Source of the DNA: Rufibacter sp. XAAS-G3-1
GTDB lineage: Bacteria > Bacteroidota > Bacteroidia > Cytophagales > Hymenobacteraceae
Direction: 5' to 3'
DNA length: 64,000 bases
Assembly: GCF_013623775.1 (NCBI RefSeq)
Contig: NZ_JABFAM010000023.1
Coordinates: forward strand, 1 to 64,000
In this document: positions 17,761 through 26,891 of the stretch, one piece after another
Numbering within the stretch: position 1 is the stretch's first letter
Layout of the letters: each line of letters opens with the position of its first letter
Notes under the pieces: model-generated
Databases searched by the model: none
Seen by the model: the letters and a program-made list of their open reading frames with translations, nothing else
Told to the model about the DNA's origin: nothing
Program-made: the position numbers and the translations under genes

Positions 17761-17800
17761 CCGTTTCAGAGCCTCTTTTGGGGAAACAGCTTAGAACTGA
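17761..17800. repeat. Degenerate palindromic repeat copy P9
   Basis: CCGTTTCAGAGCCTCTTTTG then GGGAAACAGCTTAGAACTGA; left half good, right half decayed. Confidence 0.45.
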
Positions 17801-17817
17801 GCTTTCAAATTGCATGG

Positions 17818-18204
17818 TTAAGAAGACATCTGCCCCAAACTCTGTGAAATTCTAAACGGCTTTTGCTGGCAATGACAATCTGGGCCGCAGTCTTCTATTT
17901 CAATTTCCTCATGCGGGTAGCCATTAGTGATTTCCTCCTCGGTGGCTTCCCGCACGGCATCAATCACCACGTCAAAAGAGAAGTCATCATCCATTTCGGT
18001 AAAGCCGGCATCGCGGGATAAATACACCTGCTTGGTGTCTTCCGCGCCTAAACCAACTAAATCTGCTTCCAAGGCTGGGAGAATGTTACCGGCGCCATGC
18101 AAATATTCCACTGGTGACCCCTCCAGAATATTCTCCAGGATTTCGCCCTTGCTTTTTTGCATTTTGTACCTGATGGAAACAACCGTATTCGCGGCAATCT
18201 GCAT
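17818..18204 (-). CDS. FKBP-type peptidyl-prolyl isomerase, SlyD-like
   Basis: A 128-residue SlyD-type FKBP: start QIAANTVVSIRYKMQKSKGE, then the active-site block SPVEYLHGAGNILPALEADL and LVGLGAEDTKQV. SlyD enzymes isomerise prolyl bonds, chaperone unfolded proteins and often bind nickel or zinc. The usual insert-in-flap domain appears much shortened, and the C terminus carries a small metal-binding-like tail (ECGPDCHC pattern as EDCGPDCHCQQ). It begins 11 bp after the end of the COG0523 GTPase gene, so both were probably one operon under a Zur/Fur-like box. A role in metal delivery or homeostasis is inference from that neighbour. Signal peptide absent: cytoplasmic. Confidence 0.8.
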   Translation of the reverse strand: MQIAANTVVSIRYKMQKSKGEILENILEGSPVEYLHGAGNILPALEADLVGLGAEDTKQVYLSRDAGFTEMDDDFSFDVVIDAVREATEEEITNGYPHEEIEIEDCGPDCHCQQKPFRISQSLGQMSS

Positions 18205-18215
18205 GTCTTTAAAGC

Positions 18216-19291
18216 TTAGCTTACTATCCTGTGGGTTGGTCTGGGGAAGCCCGGTTTAAACGCCAGCATTTTGCGCTCCACCACCTGGCAATCGGTTTCC
18301 TGCTTTAGTTCCTGAATCGCCTCGGCTAAGAGTTGCTTCAGGCTGGTTGGTTCCGTCTGCACGCGAGCATTTATCAGGAGCAGCACCCGATTGACTCCCA
18401 AATTTTCATCAGTCAATTTTGCCTCCGGCTGATGCAGGGAGACAAAGCTGATCTTCCTTTTTTTGTGCCCATCATTTACCAGAAACTTCAAGTGACCGAT
18501 GGTGTAGCCAGCGACCTTTATTCCTGCGTAGATTTTCTTGATCAAAGAAAAGGCTCCATCCATGGCGTTGTTGTCCTTGGCTATGATTTCCACCTCCTCA
18601 TCTAACCAGGCGAGTTTGGCTTCCCCGGCCCCATAGGTTTCATAGTCCAGTTCCAGCGTTCTTCTTTTTCCAGATAACTGGAAGCTGTTTAAGGTGGCCA
18701 ACCAGTTTTGAATATTTTCTGGCTCCAGGGAGTTCTGGTAAAGAATCTCGTTATCTGGATATTGTTTCTGTAGATATGCTCTGAGCTCACCCAGTTGGTC
18801 TTGGTTCGGGAGATCAACCTTGTTCACCACCAGTACATCTGCTTCCTCCAACTGTTTTTCATAGATGTATTGGACTTCCTCTTCAAATAGCGGATTGGTC
18901 TTGTGGTGCTGGTCTAGCAAGATGCGGGCATCGGCGAAGACTGAAACCACGATTTCCAGGGAGGGGTGAAATTGCATCAGCGGATTTACCACCGTGGCGA
19001 TCAGGTCTGTGCAGGAACCCATCGATTCCGCAAATATGATGTCGGGCTGTTCTTCCGCAGACAACGACCGGATACTGCTGTCCAAATCTGCGTAGTTGCA
19101 GCAAAAACACCCTTTTATCACCTCACGCGTGGTACTTCCATGTTTTGGAGAAAGGCCCTGTCTACCAACTGAACACCTTGGTCATTGGTAATCACGCCCA
19201 CTCGCACTTCCTTCTGTAGCAGCAGGCATGCCTGCTGGATAGCGGTTGTTTTGCCACTACCTAAAAAGCCGCCCATTAGAAATAATTTCAC
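18216..19291 (-). pseudogene. COG0523/CobW-family G3E GTPase, single-base frameshift
   Basis: G3E GTPases of this family act as metal chaperones or insertases, often in zinc limitation. Reading from a GTG at 19291 gives LFLMGGFLGSGKTTAIQQAC (Walker A), then VGVITNDQGVQLVDRAFLQ, and runs into TGA near 19124. From about 19130 the next frame continues with REVIKGCFCCNYADLDSS, the CxCC metal motif, then PDIIFAESMGSCTDLIATV, DVLVVNKVDLPNQDQ (NKxD) and a CobW C-terminal domain to 18216. One missing base between GTACCA and CGCGTG explains the break. Either the gene is dead or the base is a sequencing error; the rest is very well conserved. The downstream gene is a SlyD-like FKBP. Confidence 0.82.
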
Positions 19292-19303
19292 CTTGTACCT
19301 CTT

Positions 19304-19318
19304 TTTATAATGATTATC
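19304..19318 (-). promoter_or_regulatory. Putative Zur/Fur-type operator
   Basis: ATAAT-G-ATTAT inverted repeat within TTATAATGATTATCACT, 13 bp upstream of the GTPase start. It resembles half of the Fur/Zur consensus GATAATGATAATCATTATC. Zinc regulation is inferred from the COG0523 gene. Confidence 0.45.
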
Positions 19319-19380
19319 ACTACTGCTTTAGACAGCCAGAGCCATCTCACCAATGCTTCTAGCAAGATGCAGGTGCCTCT

Positions 19381-19418
19381 GTTTCTGAGCTGTTTATTCA
19401 TAAACAGGCCAGAAACGG
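19381..19418. repeat. Palindromic repeat copy P10
   Basis: GTTTCTGAGCTGTTTATTCA then TAAACAGGCCAGAAACGG; good pairing. Confidence 0.7.
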
Positions 19419-19503
19419 AGACTTTTCCCTTTGTCACCCAAAGCTATCTTGTTCTATGAGATAGCTTCTGGCGCATTCTTGTCCGAAGGTTATATTTATC
19501 GGG

Positions 19504-21155
19504 TTAAGAAAGCTTTGCCTTTTTACCCGAAACTAATACCTGCTTCACCGGGCTTTTACCGTAAGCCACTTTCAAGGAAGGCTTGCCACCCTTTAGGGTA
19601 ACCGTGCCAAAACCTTTGTTGGTGGAAAGGAAAGTGGTGAAGTCGCCTACTTTGGAGTCTATATGCAGCGTACCATCCACGGCGTCAAACCGCACGCTGG
19701 TTAAGCTTTCCAGGAAACCGTAGCTGGCAAGGGCCCGGCCGTACCAGTGGCCGCATTCATACTCATTGAATGGATTGCGTACCCGACCATCGTACCGGTC
19801 ACGGCAGGTTCTGATAATCTACAGTCCCTGGTCTACCTGGTCATGTAACATCAAATGCGAGGCTACCTGGTACTCTATGCCGGTTCAGACTTCATCACTG
19901 TACAAGAAGGGTAGGGAAAGCTTTCCGCCTTTGGGCCAGGTACAGATCAATAGCCCACCTTCTTTGCCGACCGCATAGGTAGGCTGCTGGGGGTTGGCGT
20001 GCTCGGTTAAGTCCTTTCTGAGGTTATACTTATGTACCGCCAGTAAGTGGTTCTTGGTCTTCTGCGCATCTACTGGTTCCTGTAGACCGCACATGCGGAC
20101 AATTTAGCCACCTAAGATCCCATCAGACATACAGCCTGTACCGTACTGATATTTGGGGCCCTTTTTCTGTAACAAAGCCAGGGCTTCATCTGAATAGCCG
20201 CCGCCAATTGATATTTCAGAGGCTTTTACCGGATCAGCGGCCTTCAAACCCGTCCACTGGATTTTCTGGATGAAGTATTCGCCATCGTACAGTTCCGTTT
20301 CAATGTATTTTTTCCCTTTGGCATAAAGGTCTTTGTGCGAGGAAACATCTTTCTTCAGGGCTTTGCCCATTTCTACCATGGCTTGCAGGGCACCCAGATA
20401 ATAACTTGTGATCATTCCGTTCGGCCCCCAGAACTCGATGTCATAGGTGTTGTGATGGGGCTCTTCAATGATACCAGCATTACGCGGATCCCAGGTCTTG
20501 ATGCACCAGTCCAGGCTTTGCTTGGTCATGGGGTACATCTTTTTCAGCCAATTGGTATCACCACTCATTCGCCACTCGCGGTACACTTTCATGATACCTC
20601 CCAACTGACTGTCGGCGGCATGGAAATCGTGTTCCAGTGGAGTGATAGGTAAATTGGTACGGAATCCCTGATAACCTTCGGCGCTTTGGTTTTCGCAAAA
20701 CTCCGTATGGCGCAAGCTTCTTTCCAGAGAAGGGAAGAGGTGCGGGATCGCCTGGGCATAGTTCCAAACGTGGGTACAGCTTCCGGCACAGCATCCTTTC
20801 ACATCGGTGCAACCTTCCCAATTCCAAAGCCGTCCGTCGTACTGGCGTAGAACGGTTGGTGATTTGATAATGGGGAGGTTGGCGGCTACGGCCTCAATCA
20901 CTTCAGGAGGCAACGTACTGGCGTAAAAAGCATCCCGGGAGAGACCAGATTTCTGCTGCAAGTCTTGGTAATTGGTTTACCAGTATTGGCTTACCTCCTG
21001 AATGTTCTTGAACTTACTGCTGTACCAAGGCTTATAGTTCTTGCTGTCATAGGGTTTGGTATCCTCCAGGCCTTTTTGGGCCGGGGTGAAGCAATTTTCC
21101 GCCACGCCTTTGTCTTCTTTTCCTTCTTTCCCGAAACGCATGGGGAGAAGCATTT
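19504..21155 (-). pseudogene. GH116 (DUF608) glucosylceramidase-type glycoside hydrolase, 5'-truncated with four in-frame stops
   Basis: A single reading frame from about 21155 to 19504 encodes the catalytic (alpha/alpha)6 domain of family GH116, known for beta-glucosidase / glucosylceramidase / xylosidase activity: STLPPEVIEAVAANLPIIKS, CCAGSCTHVWNYAQAIPHLF, EEPHHNTYDIEFWGPNGM, YGTGCMSDGILG, RPTYAV-like PQQPTYAVGKEGG, and YECGHWYGRALASYGF. Stops interrupt it at 20977-20979 (TAA), 20104-20106 (TAA), 19885-19887 (TGA, probably from a Trp codon) and 19819-19821 (TAG, probably from Gln), with no frame change between them. The N-terminal beta-sandwich domain (about 350 residues in full-length members) is missing. 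Truncation plus nonsense mutations make it a relic; the nearby GH172 and GTPase genes are broken too. Confidence 0.88.
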
Positions 21156-21334
21156 GAAAGATTTAAGTTAATCGGTTAATTAACGATAATCAAAAAAATA
21201 GCCTGTATTTTTTAAATTCTTCAACTCCCGCTCGACTTCCGGATCACCAGTTCTGGTTGTAAACAGCCCCCATTTTGAGTTTATCTCTTCTCCATGGAAG
21301 GGAGATGAGTTTTGGGCAGCCATGGGGAGGATGC

Positions 21335-22021
21335 TTACAGGTAATTGCCTTTTTTCAATACCTCCACCCATCTTTGGTAGCCCGCTACCGTTAAGTGCAA
21401 ACCATCATGGGTGTATTCTTTCACCAATCGGTTGTCTTTGTCTAGAAAGTGGGGGTGCAGGTCTATGAGCGTGATTTTCTCGCGGGCGGCCAACGCCCGG
21501 AGACCCTGGTTCACGGCCGCGATGTGCTCATCTTTGTTGTAGTGGTTCTTGAACTTGTCAAAGGTATTGTTTACCGGAAGCAGGGTTTGCAGGTAGATTT
21601 TGGTTTTAGGTGACCCCGCCTTGATGCGGGAGATCATCTTTTGGTAATTGCCCAAAATCAGTTGATCGGGGACGTTCCGGGAGATGTCATTAATCCCGAT
21701 CAAAATGAACACCTTGGTCGGCTTGCCTTCAATGACCTCATCGAGCCGCTCCAATACACCAAACGTGATATCGCCGGAGATGCCGCGGTTTTTAACGTTG
21801 GGCATCCCCAGCAACTCGGCCCATTCTGTATTCGCCGTGAGACTGTTGCCCAAGAAAATAATATCATTGGAGGAGTTAGGGAAAGACCGGAATTGCTTCA
21901 CTTGCAGCTCATAGGAGGCAGGGCGGTACGTACTGTCATACTTGGCGGTTTGCGCATGTGCCTGGGAAAAGGAGAGCAAGGCGAACAGGGCAGTAACAAG
22001 GGATACTTTCAACTTCATCAT
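21335..22021 (-). CDS. SGNH/GDSL-family exported esterase
   Basis: A 228-residue SGNH hydrolase with a signal peptide (KVSLVTALFALLSFSQAHAQ). Catalytic blocks are visible: block I NDIIFLGNSLTANTEW (a GNS variant of GDS with the nucleophile serine), block II GISGD with an oxyanion glycine, block III ILIGINDIS (GxND), and block V HDGLHLT (Asp-His dyad). The closest described members are sialate O-acetylesterase or GDSL lipase types acting on O-acyl groups of glycans, PAF-acetylhydrolase-like. In this cluster it could remove ester substituents (O-acetyl or D-alanyl; inference). It lies last in a run of minus-strand genes for exported hydrolases. Confidence 0.85.
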   Translation of the reverse strand: MMKLKVSLVTALFALLSFSQAHAQTAKYDSTYRPASYELQVKQFRSFPNSSNDIIFLGNSLTANTEWAELLGMPNVKNRGISGDITFGVLERLDEVIEGKPTKVFILIGINDISRNVPDQLILGNYQKMISRIKAGSPKTKIYLQTLLPVNNTFDKFKNHYNKDEHIAAVNQGLRALAAREKITLIDLHPHFLDKDNRLVKEYTHDGLHLTVAGYQRWVEVLKKGNYL

Positions 22022-22065
22022 GCGGGGTAGTTTACTGGTGAGAAGAATTTTGTGTAGGTAGATTT

Positions 22066-22105
22066 CCGTTTCTGAGCCGATTTGACCAAAACAGGCCTAA
22101 AACAG
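22066..22105. repeat. Palindromic repeat copy P11
   Basis: CCGTTTCTGAGCCGATTTGA then CCAAAACAGGCCTAAAACAG; right half near consensus. Between the SGNH and GDPD genes. Confidence 0.7.
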
Positions 22106-22117
22106 CGCTGCTTTCAG

Positions 22118-23026
22118 TTACTGCTGGGCAAACAAATTAGGGTAATCTGAGATGATGCCGTCTACCCCCAAGGCTTTGAGGCGGGCAATTTCCTCGGGAG
22201 AGTTCACCGTCCAGGGAATCACTTTGATGTTGCGGGCGTGGCATTTCTTCACCAGCTCAGCGGTGACCAACTTGTAACTGGGGCTGTAGACCACCGGGTC
22301 AAACCCCAGTCCCTGCAAATTCTCTTCCACAGATTTGGTATTGTCTACCAGCAAAGAGGCGCGCACGTGCGGGTATTTCTGGTGCAGTACCTGCAGGGGG
22401 CGCGGGTCAAACGACTGGATGATCACGTACTGGGCAATGCCTTTCTGTTCAATCACCTGCAGCATGGCCTTCACAAAACCCTCTGGGTCTGGGTGCAGTT
22501 TGTTGTCGCCGGTTGCTTTGGATTTTACCTCGATGTTGTAGAAAACCTGCGGTTTGTCCGTGGCTTTCAGGTAGGCTTGCACCGAGTCTATGAGATCGGC
22601 GAGCCGCGGAATGTAGGTTTTTAGCTTTTGCTGCTGCGGGAAGTTGCTGTAGAACTTGGTGCCCAAGTCAAATTCGCGTACTTGGGCATAGTCCATTTGG
22701 TAAACCGCATACTTTTTGGCGTCTTCCTTGGGGATGTCTTGGCCGTCTGGCGTGCGGGCGTACGCCAGGTTGATGTGCGGGTCATGGGTGACCACCACTT
22801 GGCCGTCTTTGGTGACGTGGCAGTCCATCTCAATGGTGGTCACGCCCAGGTCAATGGCTTTGCGCATGGCCGGGATGGAGTTCTCGGGCATCAGGCCGCG
22901 GCTTCCGCGGTGTCCTTCGGTGTCAAAGACGGGCAAGGGGGGAAGCTGTTGGGTCATGGATTGGGAGCTCTTGCAGCCCGCCGCTAAAACGGTGCTGAGC
23001 AGGATAACGGAAACTAGTTTATTCAT
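22118..23026 (-). CDS. Glycerophosphodiester phosphodiesterase lipoprotein
   Basis: A 302-residue GDPD with a lipoprotein signal (VSVILLSTVLAAGC, lipobox LAAGC), so it acts at the periplasmic side or cell surface. It hydrolyses glycerophosphodiesters to sn-glycerol-3-phosphate and an alcohol. The active site is intact: EGHRGSRGLMPENS (His/Arg and Glu), TIEMDCHVTKDGQVVVTHDP (Glu-x-Asp and second His), FYNIEVKSK (Glu-x-Lys), and the C-terminal VIPWTVNSPEEIARLKALGV and GIISDYP. The product would feed GlpT and GlpD, encoded 15 kb away on the same strand. Related enzymes of the GlpQ type also cut poly(glycerol phosphate) teichoic acid. Confidence 0.92.
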   Translation of the reverse strand: MNKLVSVILLSTVLAAGCKSSQSMTQQLPPLPVFDTEGHRGSRGLMPENSIPAMRKAIDLGVTTIEMDCHVTKDGQVVVTHDPHINLAYARTPDGQDIPKEDAKKYAVYQMDYAQVREFDLGTKFYSNFPQQQKLKTYIPRLADLIDSVQAYLKATDKPQVFYNIEVKSKATGDNKLHPDPEGFVKAMLQVIEQKGIAQYVIIQSFDPRPLQVLHQKYPHVRASLLVDNTKSVEENLQGLGFDPVVYSPSYKLVTAELVKKCHARNIKVIPWTVNSPEEIARLKALGVDGIISDYPNLFAQQ

Positions 23027-23078
23027 GGTATTTGGGGATCAATTCTAACATTAATTCTTATGAACTCCGGATGCTTGG

Positions 23079-25259
23079 TTAAGGCTTCTCCACGATCTCA
23101 AACACGGCGCTGGTAAGGGCAGTGGTAGGCGATACGGCAATCCCCACTTTCATGAGGTAATCACCGGAATAGGTTTTGCCGTTGGCCGTGAAGGAAGATT
23201 TGGTCTCGGGGTACAGGTTGGTTTCCTGCACCATGTATTTCTTCTGCGGGTCAAGCCCTTCTAACCTAATCTGGGTAAACCGGTCGCGGTGCCGCGTCTG
23301 CAGATTGTAAGAGAAGAGAACGGCTTTGCTTTTGTTTTCGCTCACGTACATCAGCACCGCGCGGTCTTCGTCATACGGCGACACCAGCCGGTATTGATCC
23401 CCAAACCAGATCACGTCGCTTAACCGTTTGTAATTGGCCACAGCCTGTTTGCTGAACTGCAGATCCTTTTCATTGAACTCGCTCACCTGAATGTCATAGC
23501 CCAGTTTCCCCATCATGGCCACATCGGTGCGGTATTTCACCGATTGTTTGCCCCAGGAGGTCACGTGGCTGGACATGGCAATGGCCGGGAAAAAGTTGGA
23601 GTAGCCCCACTGAATCTTGACCCGCTCCAGCCCATCGGTGTTGTCGCTGGGCCAGAACTCCGTGAAGAAGGGGAGCGCACCGTAATCTACCCGGCCACCG
23701 CCGCCGGAGCAGAGCATAATAGGCAAATGCGGGTATTTCTGCCGGATACGCCCCAGTACCTTGTACAAACTGTGCACGTAGTCAATGTACAGTTTTGACT
23801 GCTCGGTTTTTAGATAAGGGGAGTAGGTATTGGTCAAGGACCGATTAGAATCCCATTTAATGTAAGCCACCTTCGGGTTTTTGGTGAGCAGATCATCCAC
23901 CAGGTTGTACATGAAGTCCTGCACTTTGGGGTTGATCAAATCCAGCACCAGCTGGTTGCGCTGATAATGCTCCTCGCGGTTGGGCAGTTTCAGGATCCAG
24001 TCGGGGTGTTTCTCGTAGAGCTCGCTTTTGGGGTTCACCATTTCCGGCTCCAGCCAGATGCCAAACTTCACACCTTTCTTCTCCGCCTCCTCTACCAGAT
24101 ACCCGATGCCGCTGGGGAGTTTGGTTTTGTTTTCCTGCCAATCGCCTAGACCGGCTTTGGCATCATTGCGCGGGTACTTGTTCCCGAACCAGCCATCATC
24201 CAGCAGGAAAAGGTCAACACCCAGTTGCGCGGCACCATCAAACAAACCTACCAGCTTCTTCTCATCGAAATCAAAAAAAGTGGCTTCCCAGTTGTTGAGC
24301 AGCGTCAGGCGGGGTTTGTTTCCGTCCAGGATGCCGTAGTTGCGGGCCCAACGGTGGAAACTGCGGCTGGCTTGCCCTTTGCCGGTTCGGGAATAGGTGA
24401 AGATGAACGCGGGCGTCACAAAAGGCTTGTTCGGCTCCAGCCGATACTCAGAGGCGTAGGGATTCATGCCGGCCAAAATCCGCAGGGAATTCTGCTCATC
24501 CAACTCAAAGGCAAACTGGAAATTGCCCGACCAGGCCAGGGTGCCGGCAATCAGCTCGCCGTGGTTTTCGCCGGCGGGTTTGTCTAGAGCTAGCAGAAAA
24601 GTGGGACTTTGGTACTTGTGCGCCCGGGTGCCTAACTTGCTGTCAATGATTTTTATGCCGCTGGTAAGTTGGCTTTCCTGCTGCTGCATCTCTCCGGCCC
24701 AATCGCCGTGGAACTGGGAGAGCCAGTAGTTGGGGGCATCAAAATGCAGCATGGCAGAGGCAAAGTTGCTCAACACTACCGGCTTCTTTTCCTTGTGCCG
24801 GATCTCCGTCCACGTCTTGATGATGTTCTCTTTCTGGAAAGCGTTGAAGTGCAGGATGACCTCTACCGGATACTTGGGGTCTTTGAGGTGGATAGCCGTT
24901 GCCGTGACATTCTCCTCTTGCTGCTGGGTGGTGTGCTTGTCATACCTCAGTTCCAGCGAAGGATTCCCGTCTGTGTGCACCATCCTGATGGCAGGCTCAA
25001 ACAGGTTGTCTGTACCGGCCGGGACATAGGCTTCATGGCGGGTAGCGGGGAGCAGGCCATTGTCCTGGCTGTTTGCCAGCTTTTCGCCTAGGTAACTTTG
25101 GTACAGCTTCTGGTTTTTCCCCACGGTGAAGCCCAGGGTAACCTTGTCTGTCTGGATGAAGATCTGTTTTGTGTTCTGCTGCGCCTGCGCTGGCCTTGAG
25201 AAGAAGACCAGCAGCAGGAAACAGAGAGGGAAATATCTATTCATGGCAAGCGAAAGCAT
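23079..25259 (-). CDS. Alpha-galactosidase, GH36, exported
   Basis: A 726-residue family GH36 enzyme with an N-terminal signal peptide (FPLCFLLLVFFSRPAQAQ). Domain order: N-terminal beta-sandwich (about 30-290), TIM barrel (about 300-620), C-terminal beta domain. LFLLDDGWFGNKYPRNDAKA is the family substrate site, YIKWDSNRSL carries the nucleophile aspartate (near 470), and FWPSDNTDG the acid/base aspartate (near 537); LCSGGGGRVDYG is also typical. It removes terminal alpha-galactose from oligosaccharides or glycoconjugates. The start could be the internal ATG giving MNRYFPLC, six residues later. It lies between the GDPD and calcineurin-type genes with short gaps, likely one transcript. Confidence 0.92.
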   Translation of the reverse strand: MLSLAMNRYFPLCFLLLVFFSRPAQAQQNTKQIFIQTDKVTLGFTVGKNQKLYQSYLGEKLANSQDNGLLPATRHEAYVPAGTDNLFEPAIRMVHTDGNPSLELRYDKHTTQQQEENVTATAIHLKDPKYPVEVILHFNAFQKENIIKTWTEIRHKEKKPVVLSNFASAMLHFDAPNYWLSQFHGDWAGEMQQQESQLTSGIKIIDSKLGTRAHKYQSPTFLLALDKPAGENHGELIAGTLAWSGNFQFAFELDEQNSLRILAGMNPYASEYRLEPNKPFVTPAFIFTYSRTGKGQASRSFHRWARNYGILDGNKPRLTLLNNWEATFFDFDEKKLVGLFDGAAQLGVDLFLLDDGWFGNKYPRNDAKAGLGDWQENKTKLPSGIGYLVEEAEKKGVKFGIWLEPEMVNPKSELYEKHPDWILKLPNREEHYQRNQLVLDLINPKVQDFMYNLVDDLLTKNPKVAYIKWDSNRSLTNTYSPYLKTEQSKLYIDYVHSLYKVLGRIRQKYPHLPIMLCSGGGGRVDYGALPFFTEFWPSDNTDGLERVKIQWGYSNFFPAIAMSSHVTSWGKQSVKYRTDVAMMGKLGYDIQVSEFNEKDLQFSKQAVANYKRLSDVIWFGDQYRLVSPYDEDRAVLMYVSENKSKAVLFSYNLQTRHRDRFTQIRLEGLDPQKKYMVQETNLYPETKSSFTANGKTYSGDYLMKVGIAVSPTTALTSAVFEIVEKP

Positions 25260-25277
25260 TGATAAAGCCGGGCGTTG

Positions 25278-26690
25278 CTACCCAGACGTGTTCTCATATT
25301 TGTTCCCGAAGCGGTCTGTGGCCACCACCCTTATTTTCTTGACCTCGGGGCCGAAGTGCGCCATGAACAGGTGTTCTGTTCTGCTGGGCTCGGCAAACGC
25401 GCGGCGGGCGGGCAGCTTTTCTCCCTGCATGGTGCGTACGGCCTCAGGGTCAAATCCTTTGGTGCTTTGCAGGGTGCCCATGTACTTTTCATCGGCATAC
25501 CATTCTACTTTCCAGGCCGAGTCCCAGTTCCAGACGTTTGCGATCATGCGTTTCTGGTTGGTGAGTTCTTCCACATGTACCTTCACCTGGTAAGACTTGT
25601 CTTTGCCGGTGGGCTTGTAATACCATTTAAGCTCGTTGCCCTCCACCTCATACACGCCGTATCCGTTGGGGGTGCCGTCGGTGCAGATGGGGCCAGACCA
25701 CCAGGCACCGCACACGGTACCGTGCACGTGCTCGTAGATGCCCTCTCTGATCATGTTGTAGTTGTTATGGGTGTGGCCGGTCATGATGTGCACCTGGTAG
25801 CCTTTGAGCAGCGCAAACAAATCCTCTCTGTTCTTGACGTGGTTGGAGATGGGGATGTGTGCATTGATGATCACGAGGTGGTCTTTGGGAACGTGGCGCA
25901 AATCTTCTTTCAGCCAGTTCAGTTGCTGCTCTGAGATATAGCCGTCATAGTCCCGTTCGGTGCCCAGGTACCGCACGTCATCCAGCACGATGTAGTGGGC
26001 CTGGCCCCGGTTGAAGGAGTAGAAGGTGGGGCCGTACGTCTTCTGGAAGGTGGCGTCTGAGGTTTCGTCTCCGCCTAACCGGTAATCCATGTCATGGTTC
26101 CCCAGCGCCTGGAAGAACGGAATGCCCATGGCCGCCACCGCCTTGTTGTAATCTGCGAAAAGCTTGTGGTTGTCCCACACCAGGTCGCCTACGCCAATGC
26201 CGTGCAACAGGGTGTCTTGGCCCATGCTTTGCACCAGTCTCTGCACATCGGGCACGGAGTCCTGCATCATGAGCGCCACATCTTCCTTGGTCCTGATCTG
26301 GGGGTCTGCCCAAATCAGGAAGGAGTGTTTTTTATCGTCTTGAGACAAGGGAGCCAACTCGAAATCATAGGTGGCTTTCTGGTTTTGGGTGATGGGCTTA
26401 TAATGCTTGGCCAGGCCTTTTTCCTGGGGGAACGCATACCCCGCCGGGATAGACACAAAAACGAACCTGGCCTGTTGGTTGAAGGGAAGTTCGTACTGGC
26501 CGCGCCGGTTGGTTTTCACTACCGTGAACCCGTCAGAGACCGCCACATTCGCCAGTTTCTTGCCCTGCGCCCGCACCGTGCCGCTTAAGGTTTGCTTGCC
26601 TTTTTTGTTTCCGGCGAAAACACTGGGGCCAGTTAAAACCAGACCACCAGAGAAAAACAGCAGGCTCTGGATAAAGGATCTTCTTTTCAT
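25278..26690 (-). CDS. Exported calcineurin-like phosphoesterase with MetallophosN/C domains
   Basis: A 470-residue exported phosphoesterase. The N terminus MKRRSFIQSLLFFSGGLVLT is Tat-like (RRSF). After an N-terminal Ig-like domain (about 30-110; KQTLSGTVRAQGKKLANVAV) comes the calcineurin core: FLIWADPQIRT, GVGDLVWDNHK, QALGNHDMDY, VIINAHIPISNH and MTGHTHNNYN, supplying the two-metal ligands. The first motif is ADPQ in place of the usual DxH, a family variant. The C-terminal beta domain (about 340-470) belongs to the MetallophosC type. Substrate is unknown; a phosphodiester is likely. It lies between the alpha-galactosidase and the GH89 gene, so a role on a phosphorylated glycan is inferred. 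Confidence 0.85.
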   Translation of the reverse strand: MKRRSFIQSLLFFSGGLVLTGPSVFAGNKKGKQTLSGTVRAQGKKLANVAVSDGFTVVKTNRRGQYELPFNQQARFVFVSIPAGYAFPQEKGLAKHYKPITQNQKATYDFELAPLSQDDKKHSFLIWADPQIRTKEDVALMMQDSVPDVQRLVQSMGQDTLLHGIGVGDLVWDNHKLFADYNKAVAAMGIPFFQALGNHDMDYRLGGDETSDATFQKTYGPTFYSFNRGQAHYIVLDDVRYLGTERDYDGYISEQQLNWLKEDLRHVPKDHLVIINAHIPISNHVKNREDLFALLKGYQVHIMTGHTHNNYNMIREGIYEHVHGTVCGAWWSGPICTDGTPNGYGVYEVEGNELKWYYKPTGKDKSYQVKVHVEELTNQKRMIANVWNWDSAWKVEWYADEKYMGTLQSTKGFDPEAVRTMQGEKLPARRAFAEPSRTEHLFMAHFGPEVKKIRVVATDRFGNKYENTSG

Positions 26691-26768
26691 CTGTTTTAAG
26701 TAAACGGGGGGCTACTATACTGAATTTTGTTATTTGTAAGGGAGGTCTGGCGTACAAAGGTTATGCTT

Positions 26769-26807
26769 CGTTTCGGGGCCGTTTTCTGGGAAAGAGCTCT
26801 AAAACGG
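26769..26807. repeat. Palindromic repeat copy P12
   Basis: CGTTTCGGGGCCGTTTTCTG then GGAAAGAGCTCTAAAACGG; between the GH89 and phosphoesterase genes. Confidence 0.7.
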
Positions 26808-26891
26808 AAACATAGATTTTGCCTTGGTTTTCGCCGGTGGTATCGTTCTTTTTTCTTGCACTGCTTCTAGTGCGTTTTAAGGTAAACCCAG

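Noticed and set aside
21180-21371. 63-residue minus frame downstream of the SGNH gene
   Set aside because: Its second half (NSKWGLFTTRTGDPEVEREL) looks protein-like and may be a relic, but I recognise no family and the frame begins inside the SGNH gene.
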